A stretch of 64,000 nt of DNA from an uncultured Candidatus Melainabacteria bacterium. GTDB taxonomy: Bacteria > Cyanobacteriota > Vampirovibrionia > Gastranaerophilales > Gastranaerophilaceae. Below the pieces are notes generated by a model. The model saw only the letters and a list, made by a program, of their open reading frames with translations, ran no database searches and was not told where the DNA came from. The DNA is taken from assembly GCA_934754775.1 (NCBI GenBank), contig CAKVIM010000002.1:1-64000 (forward strand), written 5' to 3'. Shown here in pieces: positions 9,158 to 18,473 of the stretch. Each line of letters starts with the position of its first letter. Position 1 is the stretch's first letter. The translations under genes were made by a program, and so were the position numbers.

Positions 9158-9727
9158 CTAGATGAATTCTTTTAGTTCATCTTGAAGTTTGAGTCTGGCA
9201 CGGGAAATCCGAGATTTTACGGTTCCGAGCGTGGTATGAGTTATCCGTGAGATGTCGTCATAGCTCAACCCCTCGTATTCTCGAAGCACTATCACTATCC
9301 GCAAACTCTCCGGTAAGTTCAAAAGTGCAGCTTTTATAAGTTTGTCCATTTCTGTGAACACGCATTTTTCCCCAGGTTCACAGCCGATTTTATCCTTTAT
9401 CTCAAGCAATTTGTCATTATCGAACTCGACGCCTTTGTCACGAGCATGCTTTTTGACATAATCGTAAAACAGATTTGTCACAATCTGGTTCAGCCAAGGC
9501 CTAAAGTTTTTGACATCTTTAAGTGAGCCAATATTCTTAGCCGTTTTGAGCAATGCTTCTTGAGTCAAATCCGCAATATCCTGCCTGCAATTCGTGAGAT
9601 AACTAAACATCACAAAAACATCTTTCTGCACACGCCTAATAAGCTCTTCAAGAGCCTTCACATCACCTTTTTGTGCAAAAAGTATCAATGTATTTATATC
9701 CCGTTTTTTGTACTTTGATTTTGACAT
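9158..9727 (-). CDS. ECF-type RNA polymerase sigma factor
   Basis: 189 residues from ATG at 9727. Region 2 is at about 25-95 (ALEELIRRVQKDVFVMFSYL, then DIADLTQEALLKTAKNI, PWLNQIVTNLFYDYVKK). Region 4 is at about 130-185 (LPESLRIVIVLREYEGLSYD, then TLGTVKSRISRARLKLQ). There is no region 1.1 or 3, so it is group 4. AAAGGTG 9 bases upstream supports this start over longer frames reaching 9832. The partner anti-sigma factor is at 8334. The stop TAG abuts the repeat end. Confidence 0.88.
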   Translation of the reverse strand: MSKSKYKKRDINTLILFAQKGDVKALEELIRRVQKDVFVMFSYLTNCRQDIADLTQEALLKTAKNIGSLKDVKNFRPWLNQIVTNLFYDYVKKHARDKGVEFDNDKLLEIKDKIGCEPGEKCVFTEMDKLIKAALLNLPESLRIVIVLREYEGLSYDDISRITHTTLGTVKSRISRARLKLQDELKEFI

Positions 9728-9902
9728 CAGAACACCTTTTGATGTCATTATAGAATCGGCTAATAAAAAATAAATTACCACACAGGAGAACAATCTGGGA
9801 TAATGAGCCTGAAATTTGAAGGTATAAGGCAAAAGAAAACAGGTCGGTTAAATATCCTTCCTGTTAAGATTTTACACTAGCCGAAATATAAATAGCAATT
9901 TC

Positions 9903-9931
9903 ATTATATACTAAAGTCAAGAAAATTACAA
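9903..9931 (-). promoter_or_regulatory. Sigma-70-type promoter upstream of ECF sigma gene
   Basis: On the minus strand TTGTAA (9931-9926), 17-base spacer, TATAAT (9908-9903). The leader to the ATG at 9727 would be about 170 bases. No second gene uses this direction. Between here and 10118 the DNA is AT-rich and I see nothing else firm. Confidence 0.5.
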
Positions 9932-10118
9932 ATAATATAACCAATAAATTTACACACCACAAAAAGATTTTCGCCACATCAACTCCCCACAATTCAACAA
10001 TATCAAGAGATATCATTCCATGCCGGAATTATTAACTTATGTAACAAATATATCCTCTTTATATACGAATTTGTCAATTTTCTTAACATTAATGTTTTAA
10101 TATATATAGAGGACTATT

Positions 10119-10583
10119 ATGGGCTACAAATTTGATTCTATCGTGAATAATTCAGAAGCAGCAGCTCTCAAGGAGATGATTTTTCGTCGTGCAAGAGAAC
10201 GTTCTCAAGATTTCAATGAGGGCGAGCAAGCTGATGTCATGAACATGGCAAGAGAATCTTTTGTCAGCAAAGATAATCCGTTTTCAAGAATTATTGAGTC
10301 GAACGAAGTTAAGAATATTGAAGCTAAAGCTGAAGCCGAAGATGTTAAGCAAACAGAAATCGGGTTCCCGATAAAAGAGAAGCCGGAAGTGGACGCCAAG
10401 GTTAAGCAAAACCAAATCATCCACGAGAGAATTACCGCTGCAGAGATTAACAACAACATGGCAGAAGCTCGAGAAGCTTTGACCAACAAGAAGAGTTTTA
10501 TGGGTGCATTGAATTTCTTGAACTCACAAGCTGCAGTTTCATTGATGAGAACCAGAGCTGACAAGTTTGAGATTGTAGTTTAG
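10119..10583 (+). CDS. Unknown soluble protein, 154 residues
   Basis: Not recognised. It is charged and probably largely helical (EAAALKEMIFRRARERSQDF, AAEINNNMAEAREALTNKK), with no signal peptide or membrane segment. It ends RTRADKFEIVV. TAGAGG lies 8 bases before the ATG. Monocistronic. It is flanked downstream by repeat DNA, and clpB converges on it. A short coiled-coil or filament-associated role is possible but nothing in the sequence names it. Confidence 0.55.
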   Translation: MGYKFDSIVNNSEAAALKEMIFRRARERSQDFNEGEQADVMNMARESFVSKDNPFSRIIESNEVKNIEAKAEAEDVKQTEIGFPIKEKPEVDAKVKQNQIIHERITAAEINNNMAEAREALTNKKSFMGALNFLNSQAAVSLMRTRADKFEIVV

Positions 10584-10589
10584 TTTGCC

Positions 10590-10826
10590 CTTACGGGATG
10601 ACACCCATCCCAACCTTCCCTAATTAGGGAAGGAGTGTAAAACTCGTTATTTTAACGTCTTTAATTCTCCCCTCTCTCTTGACCAGCTCACGTTAGAGAG
10701 GGAATGCGATGTGCGTTAATTAAGCAGCAAACTACCCTCTGTCTTGACCGGCTCACGTTAAACGAGCACGCTCACGCTTCAGCTCTCTGTTCGCCGGTCG
10801 CTCCAGTCGGAGAGGGTAGTTTGTGA
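10590..10826. repeat. Repeat array with 70-bp insert (second copy)
   Basis: Three pieces: CCCTTACGGG with CCCATCCCAACCTTCCCTAA / TTAGGGAAGG (10587-10632); a shortened CTCTCTCTTGACCAGCTCACG / AGAGAGGG (10669-10702); and the full CTCTGTCTTGACCGGC..GCCGGTCGCTCC hairpin (10736-10815), which shares 70 identical bases with 8181-8250. Confidence 0.7.
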
Positions 10827-13421
10827 TTACTTACTAAACTCAATCTCATCATCTTTAACGCCGATTTTAACCGTGTCGCCATCAATGAATTTCTGAGCCA
10901 ACAACAATTTAGAGAGCGGATTTTCGACCATTTGTCTGATTACACGCTTCAACGGTCTAGCACCATAAATTGGATTAAAGCCGCGTCTTGCAAGCAATTC
11001 TTTAGCTTCATCCGTAATCTCGCAAGAGATATTCTGTTGAGCCAACAATCCTCTCAAATGATCCATTTGAATATCAACAATCGCTGACAATTGTTGCAAA
11101 GATAAAGCCTTAAAGAAGATTGTTTCATCGACTCTGTTCAAGAATTCAGGTTTGAAACGTTCTCTCATTACAGCCATAACTTTTTCTTTTGTTTCATCAA
11201 AGTTTGCTTTACCTGCATTGCTAATAGAATCTTCAAGGATAATTTCGCTACCGATATTACTTGTCATAATGATTACGGTATTTTTAAAGTCAACCGTTCT
11301 GCCTTTAGAATCCGTCAAACGACCATCGTCAAAGATTTGTAACATCAAATTGAATACATCAGGATGTGCCTTTTCGATTTCATCAAACAACACAACAGAA
11401 TAAGGTTTACGTCTAACAGCTTCGGTTAATTGTCCGCCTTCTTCGTAACCAACGTATCCCGGAGGAGCACCAACAAGTCTTGCAACGTTATGTTTTTCCA
11501 TATATTCAGACATATCAATTCTGATAATCGCATCTTCATCATTAAACAAGAATTCTGCAAGAGTCTTAGCAAGTTCCGTTTTACCAACACCTGTCGGTCC
11601 TAAGAAAATAAACGTACCGATTGGACGTTTAGGGTCTTTCAAGCCTGAACGAGCACGTCTGATTGCGTCAGAAACAGTATTAACAGCCTCATCTTGACCG
11701 ATTAAACGTTTGTGTAAAACATCTTCCATTCTAAGAAGTTTCTGCATTTCAGATTCCATAAGTCTATTAACAGGAATGCCGGTCCATTTACTTACAATTT
11801 CTGCAATATCATCTCCGTCAATTTCTTCTTTAAGAAGCTGATTTTCGCTTCTTTCCTTACCTTGAATGGATTGAAGTTTCTTTTCCAATTCCATCAACTT
11901 GCCATACTTAAGTTCGGCAGCCGTTTGCAAATCAGTGTTACGTTCAGCTTCCGCAATCTTAGTCTTAACTTTGTCGATTTCATCTTTAATTCCTGCTTCG
12001 CCGGTAATCGTATTTTTTTCAACTTCCCATTGAGCTTTCAATTTAGAAATTTTACCGTCCAAATCATCAATCTCAGAAGTCAATTTATCAATCTTTGCGA
12101 TACTTTCAGGAGAAGTTTCTTTCTTCAAAGCTTCACGTTCGATTTCAAGCTGAATTTTTTGACGCATCATAACATCAATTTCTTCCGGCATTGAATCAAT
12201 TTCAATACGTAGAGCTGACGCAGCTTCATCAATCAAGTCGATAGCTTTATCAGGCAAAAATCTGTCTGTAATATACCTGTCAGAAAGTTGAGCCGCTGCA
12301 ATTAATGCACTATCAAGAATTCTAACTCCGTGGTGAACTTCGTATTTTTCTTTTAAACCTCTCAAGATAGAAATTGTATCTTCAACAGACGGTTCATCTA
12401 CCATAACAGGTTGAAAACGACGTTCAAGAGCAGGGTCCTTTTCGATATACTTACGATATTCATTAATAGTTGTTGCACCAATTGTTCTCAATTCACCTCT
12501 TGCAAGCATTGGTTTAAGCAAGTTACCGGCATCCATTGAGCCTTCTGTAGCACCCGCACCAACAACTGTATGCAATTCATCAATAAACATAACGATTTCA
12601 CCGTTTGATTCTTGAACTTCCTTCAATACAGCTTTCAAACGTTCCTCGAATTCGCCTCTAAATTTAGCACCTGCAACCAACGCACCTAAATCAAGAGAGA
12701 TAAGTTTAACATCCTTCAAACTTTCAGGAACATCACCTCTGATTATTCTTTGTGCTAAACCTTCAACAATTGCGGTTTTACCAACACCAGGTTCACCAAT
12801 CAAAACAGGATTGTTTTTTGTTCTTCTGTTTAAGACTTGAATAATTCTTCTAACCTCTTCATCACGCCCTATTACAGGGTCTAGTTTACCCTTTCTTGCA
12901 CGTTCTGTAAGGTCAGTAGAATATTTTTCAAGAGCCTTCATATTTTCTTCTGCATTTTTATTATCCACTTTTTTATTACCTCTTATTTTCTTCATTGCTG
13001 ACAAAATCGAATTTGTGTCAACACCATTACGTTTCAACAAATCTTTGATAAAAGAGTTTTCCAATTTTGTCATCGCAATTAATATACACTCAATCCCGAT
13101 AAAATCGTCTTTCAAGCTTTCAGCTTCTTGAGTTGCAATCTCTAACAAAGCATTTGTGTCACGAGATAAAAACACCTGTTGAGAACCGCTCACGCCCGAA
13201 ATCGTCGGGTATTCTTTAATCTTAGCAACAATTGCATTAATAAAGTTTTGGTTCAAAAGTTTAAGTTCTTGAAGATAATCCTTCGCAATTCCTTTATCCT
13301 CAATCATTGCCATAACAATATGTTCGGGTTGAACTTCCGAATTTTTATAGAAATCTTTTTTTGCATTAGCCGCAAAAATTATTTCCTGAGAATAGTTTGT
13401 AAATTTTTCAAAATCAATCAT
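10827..13421 (-). CDS. clpB: ATP-dependent disaggregase ClpB
   Basis: 864 residues, typical ClpB length. With DnaK it solubilises aggregated proteins. N-domain 1-145; AAA-1 with GEPGVGKT and VMFIDE; a long middle coiled coil at about 400-525 ([40 protein letters not shown]); AAA-2 with [14 protein letters not shown] and [14 protein letters not shown]-terminal D2 small domain. The middle domain and absence of a ClpP-binding loop separate it from ClpC at position 1. GGAGTAAG precedes the ATG. No CIRCE/HrcA-type inverted repeat is seen upstream. Confidence 0.96.
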   Translation of the reverse strand: MIDFEKFTNYSQEIIFAANAKKDFYKNSEVQPEHIVMAMIEDKGIAKDYLQELKLLNQNFINAIVAKIKEYPTISGVSGSQQVFLSRDTNALLEIATQEAESLKDDFIGIECILIAMTKLENSFIKDLLKRNGVDTNSILSAMKKIRGNKKVDNKNAEENMKALEKYSTDLTERARKGKLDPVIGRDEEVRRIIQVLNRRTKNNPVLIGEPGVGKTAIVEGLAQRIIRGDVPESLKDVKLISLDLGALVAGAKFRGEFEERLKAVLKEVQESNGEIVMFIDELHTVVGAGATEGSMDAGNLLKPMLARGELRTIGATTINEYRKYIEKDPALERRFQPVMVDEPSVEDTISILRGLKEKYEVHHGVRILDSALIAAAQLSDRYITDRFLPDKAIDLIDEAASALRIEIDSMPEEIDVMMRQKIQLEIEREALKKETSPESIAKIDKLTSEIDDLDGKISKLKAQWEVEKNTITGEAGIKDEIDKVKTKIAEAERNTDLQTAAELKYGKLMELEKKLQSIQGKERSENQLLKEEIDGDDIAEIVSKWTGIPVNRLMESEMQKLLRMEDVLHKRLIGQDEAVNTVSDAIRRARSGLKDPKRPIGTFIFLGPTGVGKTELAKTLAEFLFNDEDAIIRIDMSEYMEKHNVARLVGAPPGYVGYEEGGQLTEAVRRKPYSVVLFDEIEKAHPDVFNLMLQIFDDGRLTDSKGRTVDFKNTVIIMTSNIGSEIILEDSISNAGKANFDETKEKVMAVMRERFKPEFLNRVDETIFFKALSLQQLSAIVDIQMDHLRGLLAQQNISCEITDEAKELLARRGFNPIYGARPLKRVIRQMVENPLSKLLLAQKFIDGDTVKIGVKDDEIEFSK

Positions 13422-13487
13422 ATTTCTTACTCCGTATAATTATATTTTAATTGTATTTTTGAAAAATCAAGTATTTTTAATGTTTAA

Positions 13488-13901
13488 TTAACAATTTATT
13501 TTTTTAGAAACTCTTTTGAACACATCCTCAAAACTCTCAATCGGTTCAAGTCTGTACCCGCAATGTGCGGCAAGAGTCCCGCCCATCTTGAAAAGCTCTT
13601 CCTGTGGATAACGTCTGCAAATCCCCGGACGATTTTTGTGAATTTTACACTTATGCGTTTCTTTATCAAGCTGCGTACATTCAAACACAAGCCCGGTTTC
13701 ATCTTTATCAATAACCTTCAAATACGTATAAAAAGGATGCAGCAGCTGCAATCTCTTAAACTCTTCCTCTGTCTGGATAACACTTTTGTGCTGCACATAA
13801 ATCTTTTGACAGCAGCGTCCGCAAGCCTTGCAAGCTCCGGTGCGGTAATATTTTCTTCTCAAAATATATAAATAAAAAAACTTCTTTAACTTCTTAAACA
13901 T
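13488..13901 (-). CDS. YkgJ-family cysteine-cluster protein
   Basis: 137 residues from ATG at 13901. The N-terminal cluster C24-x2-C27-x2-C30-C31 (CKACGRCC) and later C75, C85 and C95 (HKNRPGICRRYP) match the YkgJ/UPF0153 family, which is thought to bind zinc or an iron-sulfur centre. No enzymatic role is established. The ATG overlaps the stop of the TPR gene by 8 bases (ATGTTTAA) and AAGAGTGG lies upstream, so the two are translationally coupled. A longer start at 13922 lacks these features. Confidence 0.8.
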   Translation of the reverse strand: MFKKLKKFFYLYILRRKYYRTGACKACGRCCQKIYVQHKSVIQTEEEFKRLQLLHPFYTYLKVIDKDETGLVFECTQLDKETHKCKIHKNRPGICRRYPQEELFKMGGTLAAHCGYRLEPIESFEDVFKRVSKKINC

Positions 13902-15075
13902 TAACCACTCTTGATTTTGCAAGCTTATATTCAGAAGAATTTTCCCCCGCCATTAATATAACCTTAGAAAAATATTTGTTTGCCTGCTTAAAATTCTTTT
14001 CTGCATACAAAGCTTCGCCCTTATCCATACAAGCCTTAATAATCCGACCTTCCGGATTAATAAACGACTTCAAGCGTTCAATTCTATCCCCAAGTTCTTC
14101 TTGCAAAGCGTCGTTCAAAATAACGCAATTCTCGTATTCAAGAAGTGCCATATGGTAGTTATTATCGTCATAATACTTATCCGCCCACTCCTTGTGACCC
14201 TGATAGCTCAAATCGTCAAAGCTCGAATTCAAATCTTTTACCACCTGCAAAATACGCAAATACTCTGCCTGATTATGAATAACAAGCGGAAGCAATCTTC
14301 GCATCGTACAATAAGCCGCCGTATAATCACCAATATTTATATAAACAGAGGCCAATTTTTGCAACACATCCAATGATTTGTTATCAAGACAAAGTGCCTG
14401 TTTAAGATAAATCTGTGCGTGCATATTATCGTTTTCTTCCAAATAAATACGCCCCAAAGTGTGATTAATATCAAAGCTTACAGGCATATTTTTAACCGCA
14501 AAAGTCAAATACTCAATCGCCGTAGAATTATCCTTAACACTAATCGCGCGTTGAGCTTTCTGCATAAATTCTCGCCCTACTTCGCTGCACTTATCAATAC
14601 TGTTCTTGATTACAGAATACGAGCTACCTCTATCCTTTGCATACTTAAGATATTTTTCGTAATAAAAGACAGACTGAAATTTCATATTCTTTGAAAAATA
14701 CGAAGTCGCAAGATTTAAGCAAACCGCCTCATCATCAGGTTTATAAGCATACGCTGAAACCCAATTTTCTATAGCATTTCTCAAATCTTCACGTCTATAA
14801 AAAATATTGCCCAAATAAAGATAAGACTGATTTCTGAAACTCTCAATCGCAATCGATTTTTTGAAATATTCTTCTGCCGCCAAAAAATCGTTTTGCTTAT
14901 AATAGCAGCGTCCAATCTCATAGTACAATTTATAAGAGATGCTGGTATTAAGCATGTCAAGATAAAGCTTCAATGCTCCGGAATAATCACCTTTGATGTA
15001 CAAATTCTTTGCAGCTTCAAGCTTTTTGTTCTCAATATCAGAATTGTCAACTACGTAATAATTAGACGATACCAT
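13894..15075 (-). CDS. Tetratricopeptide-repeat protein
   Basis: 393 residues made almost wholly of TPR helices. Good units start near 18 (AAKNLYIKGDYSGALKLYLD), 50 (YYEIGRCYYKQNDFLAAEEY), 85 (SYLYLGNIFYRREDLRNAIE), 120, 200, 235 and 355 (ALYAEKNFKQANKYFSKVI). There is no signal peptide, so it is probably a cytoplasmic scaffold. It starts 18 bases after the unknown gene at 15094 and runs into the YkgJ-like gene. Partner unknown. Confidence 0.8.
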   Translation of the reverse strand: MVSSNYYVVDNSDIENKKLEAAKNLYIKGDYSGALKLYLDMLNTSISYKLYYEIGRCYYKQNDFLAAEEYFKKSIAIESFRNQSYLYLGNIFYRREDLRNAIENWVSAYAYKPDDEAVCLNLATSYFSKNMKFQSVFYYEKYLKYAKDRGSSYSVIKNSIDKCSEVGREFMQKAQRAISVKDNSTAIEYLTFAVKNMPVSFDINHTLGRIYLEENDNMHAQIYLKQALCLDNKSLDVLQKLASVYINIGDYTAAYCTMRRLLPLVIHNQAEYLRILQVVKDLNSSFDDLSYQGHKEWADKYYDDNNYHMALLEYENCVILNDALQEELGDRIERLKSFINPEGRIIKACMDKGEALYAEKNFKQANKYFSKVILMAGENSSEYKLAKSRVVNV

Positions 15076-15093
15076 AGCTGTATTCTATCACAT

Positions 15094-15444
15094 TTATAGC
15101 TCTAAATCACCCCATAATTTAGAATTCGTTACAAGTTCCTTAAGCACGTCATCTTCAAATACATCAACAACGCCATCCTTAAAAAGCTCTTGCATTCTCT
15201 CTAAATAAGAAGTGTCGTCCTTGCCGTTAACAGCTATCTTTGTGAACTTGTTTATATCCAAATCCCTTTGAAATAATTCCATCGCATTCGCTGAAATCTC
15301 AGTTTTATCAACATAAGGATTTGAACTATATCCGCTCTTTTGAAGATTAGCTCTCACTGAAGCAAGGTTAATAACATTGCTCGCATTGCCCAATTGAGAA
15401 TTATAGAATAATCCGTTACTATTATCGTTAATATTGTTGAACAT
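15094..15444 (-). CDS. Unknown 116-residue protein
   Basis: Not recognised. Start ATG at 15444 is chosen because GGGG lies just ahead, and the upstream ATGs at 15486/15480 lack a ribosome site. N-terminal half polar and Asn/Ser-rich (MFNNINDNSNGLFYNS). C-terminal half acidic and helical (SANAMELFQRDLDINKFTKI, DGVVDVFEDDVLKELV). No membrane segment. It is first in an apparent three-gene unit with the TPR and YkgJ-like genes. Confidence 0.55.
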   Translation of the reverse strand: MFNNINDNSNGLFYNSQLGNASNVINLASVRANLQKSGYSSNPYVDKTEISANAMELFQRDLDINKFTKIAVNGKDDTSYLERMQELFKDGVVDVFEDDVLKELVTNSKLWGDLEL

Positions 15445-15555
15445 AAGACCCCAATCTCCCCGATTATTATTTTCTTTCATTATCATACATTTTTATTTGT
15501 TTGTTATCAACCAAATAGAGGAGATTTTTCGACTTTATATCAATAAAATATTATT

Positions 15556-16770
15556 CTAAATCAGTAACTGGGTTCCTAACATCAACCTGTGAGAATCCCT
15601 AGCAGCATCGTTTTGGCAGAACACATAGTTGAATATAAACTTCAAACCCTGACCTTTTACAAAGTAATTTAAACCAACAGAATATTCACGTTTATTATTG
15701 TTCGCAATTTCTCTGTTTGGATCAAATTCATCATATCTTGCTAAGATTTGAAGTTTTTTCGTCAACATATAAGCAACTGTTGCATAAAAACCGCTAGCAT
15801 GTTTATCCGTAGAATATCCTGCAGTACCGTTATAACCATTTGCCTGTGCCCATTCAAAATTCGCCATAAATCTTTTGTATTCATACTGAACATGTGCACC
15901 GACTACGCAGAAATTATTATCTCTATGACCTGCATCCATGCTGCCGCCAACAAGCAATTTACCATATTTGCCATCAGTTTTTCCAAGTGGTTTTAAGTCA
16001 ACTCTACCAATAAATTCTGCCCCCGGGAAAAATTCTTGGAAATACGTATCTGAACTATAAACACCGAAGTCATAATCCATCAAACTATATGTTCCTGCAA
16101 CTTTAGCCCCTAGTTTACGAACTGTGCCGAAATTTCTTGAAATTTGAGAACGAGCTAAAAATGGCAATACAAACGGACCATAAGCACCTTCTAAACCAAC
16201 AGGCGGTCTTGAATTACCAATCAAAATTCTGTGGTGTGGAATCTTGTTTGTTGCGATGTACATATCAGCGAACAAGTTTTCTACCCAGTTTCTTTCTGAT
16301 AATGGTGAGAAGTTAAACATAATTCTAAAATCACCATTATTGTTCTTTAAGAAACCATCATAACCAACGTTAATTGTATTAATGTCATAATGGTTTGTTG
16401 TATGTTCACGGTGCATTCCGCCTTCATTAAATTGAAGTCCGATATCACCGTTATAACCTGCCCATAATTGAGTTCTATCCCAAACAGAATCTTCATCAAA
16501 TTTGTGAGTCAAAACATCTTGTAAAAGATACGTAGGTTTGTCATATTTATAAACTTCCAAATGATAAACATCCTGAAGTTTTTCCTTTAAACTTTTCTCT
16601 TGCGGAGCTTTTTCTTCCGTAATAGAAATTGCTTGAGGTACTTCTTCCACGTTCATTTCTTCTTGCGGAACATCAAGCACAACCTCTTCTAAATTCGGCT
16701 CCTTAACTTTTGACCACGCCGGCGTGGTCATCAATATTGCTATTAAAGCTAGTAAAATCTTTTTCTTCAT
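15556..16770 (-). CDS. Outer-membrane porin, phosphate-selective OprO/OprP-like
   Basis: 404 residues from ATG at 16770. Signal peptide (MKKKILLALIAILMTTPAWS), an acidic Glu/Val-rich linker to about residue 60, then alternating strands rich in Tyr/Phe/Gly through to a terminal LMLGTQLLI strand, as in beta-barrels. GDFRIMFNFSPLSERNWVEN, ARYDEFDPNR and the final NYVFCQNDAARDSHR resemble the phosphate-selective porin family. It implies a true outer membrane. A frame extending to 16806 would run into the terminator hairpin, so MKKK is the real start. Substrate not predictable. Confidence 0.75.
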   Translation of the reverse strand: MKKKILLALIAILMTTPAWSKVKEPNLEEVVLDVPQEEMNVEEVPQAISITEEKAPQEKSLKEKLQDVYHLEVYKYDKPTYLLQDVLTHKFDEDSVWDRTQLWAGYNGDIGLQFNEGGMHREHTTNHYDINTINVGYDGFLKNNNGDFRIMFNFSPLSERNWVENLFADMYIATNKIPHHRILIGNSRPPVGLEGAYGPFVLPFLARSQISRNFGTVRKLGAKVAGTYSLMDYDFGVYSSDTYFQEFFPGAEFIGRVDLKPLGKTDGKYGKLLVGGSMDAGHRDNNFCVVGAHVQYEYKRFMANFEWAQANGYNGTAGYSTDKHASGFYATVAYMLTKKLQILARYDEFDPNREIANNNKREYSVGLNYFVKGQGLKFIFNYVFCQNDAARDSHRLMLGTQLLI

Positions 16771-16793
16771 AATTATATTCTTATATATTACAC

Positions 16794-16836
16794 AAAAAAA
16801 GACCAATTCCCAAGAACAGGGAATCGGTCTTTTTTA
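16794..16836 (-). terminator. Rho-independent terminator between focA-like gene and porin
   Basis: Stem AAAAAAAGACCaATTCCC / GGGAATcGGTCTTTTTT, loop AAGAACA, 5 bases after the transporter stop. Usable in both directions; in context it ends the transporter transcript. Confidence 0.9.
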
Positions 16837-16841
16837 ATACC

Positions 16842-17711
16842 CTAATGTTGATGTCTGTGTTCTTCTCTTAAGTATGCTGTCCAGAATAATAGAACAACAA
16901 ATACAAAAGCACCTACAATGTTACCGCAAGTTACAGGCAACAAGTTGTGCAAGAAGAAACCTTTCCAAGTCATTGTAGCTAATTGGTCTGGAGTCATACC
17001 AGAAGCAGCAACGATAGATGGGAAGTGTTTCATCAATAATCCGTTTGGAATAAAGAACATATTTGCAACGCTGTGTTCATAACCTGATGCAACGAATGTC
17101 ATAATTGGGAAGAATATAGCGAAAATCTTACCAATTACACGTTTTGAAGTTGATGCCATAAAGATTGCTAAGCATACCAACCAGTTACAAAGGATGCCTC
17201 TAAAGAATGCTTCTCCAAAAGTTAAATTAATTTTTGAAAAAGCAGTCTGCATAGCAGTAACACCAACTGCGTCACCACCATTGTGTCCCATGCCTGCACC
17301 ATAAATCAAACCTGCAACAAGGATTGAACCTACAAAGTTTGCAATATAAACAATTGTCCAGCTTCTTAATAACTTAAGAAGGCTTACTTTCTTTTCCAAT
17401 ACTGCGAAAGTCATCATTACGTTACCGGTAAATAATTCAGCACCGGTCAATGCTACAATCATCAAACCTGTTGCGAATGTCATTGCTCCGATAAGCTTTG
17501 TGAAGCCCCAACCCATCATTGAATCGCCTGTCATTACCGTTAATGATACTTGTGCACCAAATGCGATAAATGCACCTGCTGCAATCGCTAATGTAAACAT
17601 TTTAGTCTTACTAAAATCAGCCTTACCTGTCATTACACTGTCACTCAACTCGTGAACAGTAGCACTCGGAGTTAAGCTGTCTTGTGTGGAAATAACCTTT
17701 TCTTCTTCCAT
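16842..17711 (-). CDS. Formate/nitrite channel, FocA/NirC family
   Basis: 289 residues with six hydrophobic helices (first near 43-68, last near 255-280) and family signatures: GAFIAFGAQVSLTV at the first helix, LFTGNVMM in the second, and FASGYEHSVANMFFIPNG in the fifth. The pentameric channel moves formate, nitrite or hydrosulfide across the inner membrane. The N-terminal 35 residues are cytoplasmic. An anaerobic fermenter would use it to export formate, but nearby genes do not settle the substrate. AAGGAGAAAGG precedes the ATG. Confidence 0.9.
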   Translation of the reverse strand: MEEEKVISTQDSLTPSATVHELSDSVMTGKADFSKTKMFTLAIAAGAFIAFGAQVSLTVMTGDSMMGWGFTKLIGAMTFATGLMIVALTGAELFTGNVMMTFAVLEKKVSLLKLLRSWTIVYIANFVGSILVAGLIYGAGMGHNGGDAVGVTAMQTAFSKINLTFGEAFFRGILCNWLVCLAIFMASTSKRVIGKIFAIFFPIMTFVASGYEHSVANMFFIPNGLLMKHFPSIVAASGMTPDQLATMTWKGFFLHNLLPVTCGNIVGAFVFVVLLFWTAYLREEHRHQH

Positions 17712-17889
17712 TTTTACCTTTCTCCTTATTAGTTTCTTTTTGGCAATTTAAACTAAAGATTTCTATAAAATCTCCGTCGGCTAAATGCTATTTATATTGA
17801 AAAGTTCTGATTTATTTTAAACATCCAGCTTCCCAAAAAGAAGTATTTGTCTAAGTCCTTATTGATAATAGCACTTGAAAAAATGATTG

Positions 17890-18415
17890 CAAGGGGGGGG
17901 TAAAGGGATAAATATATTTGGCTGGGCGAGGGACTACTGGTGGTAAGTGTGGGGTGGGGGGGGGGAAAATGTATTTGGCTTAGCGTGAGATTACTAGTTG
18001 GGCGTGGGACTACTGGTGGTAAGTGTGGGGTGGGGAGGAGTAAATGTATTTGGGTTGGCGTGGGACTACTGGTGGAGTGTAGGGAGTGAATGGAAAATGG
18101 AAAATTGTTTTAAAATATTTCCCTAACGGGATAAACCTCACCCCACCCCTCTCCAGTTGGAGAGGGAGCAGTCGTTCGTGAGCTTTGCGAACGTTACGAA
18201 TGCAGGTGAGGTCTCATCCCGTTAGGGTAAAATTAAACCCCTCACCCGTATTCATAACATTATACATTTTATGAGCGAAGCAAATTTAATAATTTTCCAC
18301 TTTCCATTTTCAATTTTCCATTTAAAACGCCCGACTAATAGTCCCACGACTGCAACCTGTCTTGGATTATTCGGGCGAGCTCGCTTACGCTCGACGTCGC
18401 CCTACCGAAAATCCA
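17890..18415. repeat. Composite inverted-repeat element, copy 3, with tripled G-rich arm
   Basis: Three tandem GGG..TAAATG..TTTGG.TTGGCGTG..ACTACTGGTGG units (17897-18075), one with a run of ten G and GTGGGGTGGGG, which could form a quadruplex. Then comes ATGGAAAATGGAAAATTG, one CCTCACCC hairpin (18138-18211), an inverse AATTTTCC..TTTTCAATTTTCC arm and CGCCCGACTAATAGTCCCACG. A CCTGTCTTGGATTATTCGGG..CGCCCTACCGAAAATCC block (18356-18415) reappears inverted near 47733. The 17712-17889 part is AT-rich with nothing firm. Confidence 0.75.
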
Positions 18416-18473
18416 CCCTTCACAAATATTTACATTAACGCAAGTTTTTTAGCTAAAATGTTTTTATATAAGT

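Noticed and set aside
9728..9832. N-terminal extension of the ECF sigma factor
   Set aside because: Adds hydrophobic residues unlike the family, and AAAGGTG points to the ATG at 9727.
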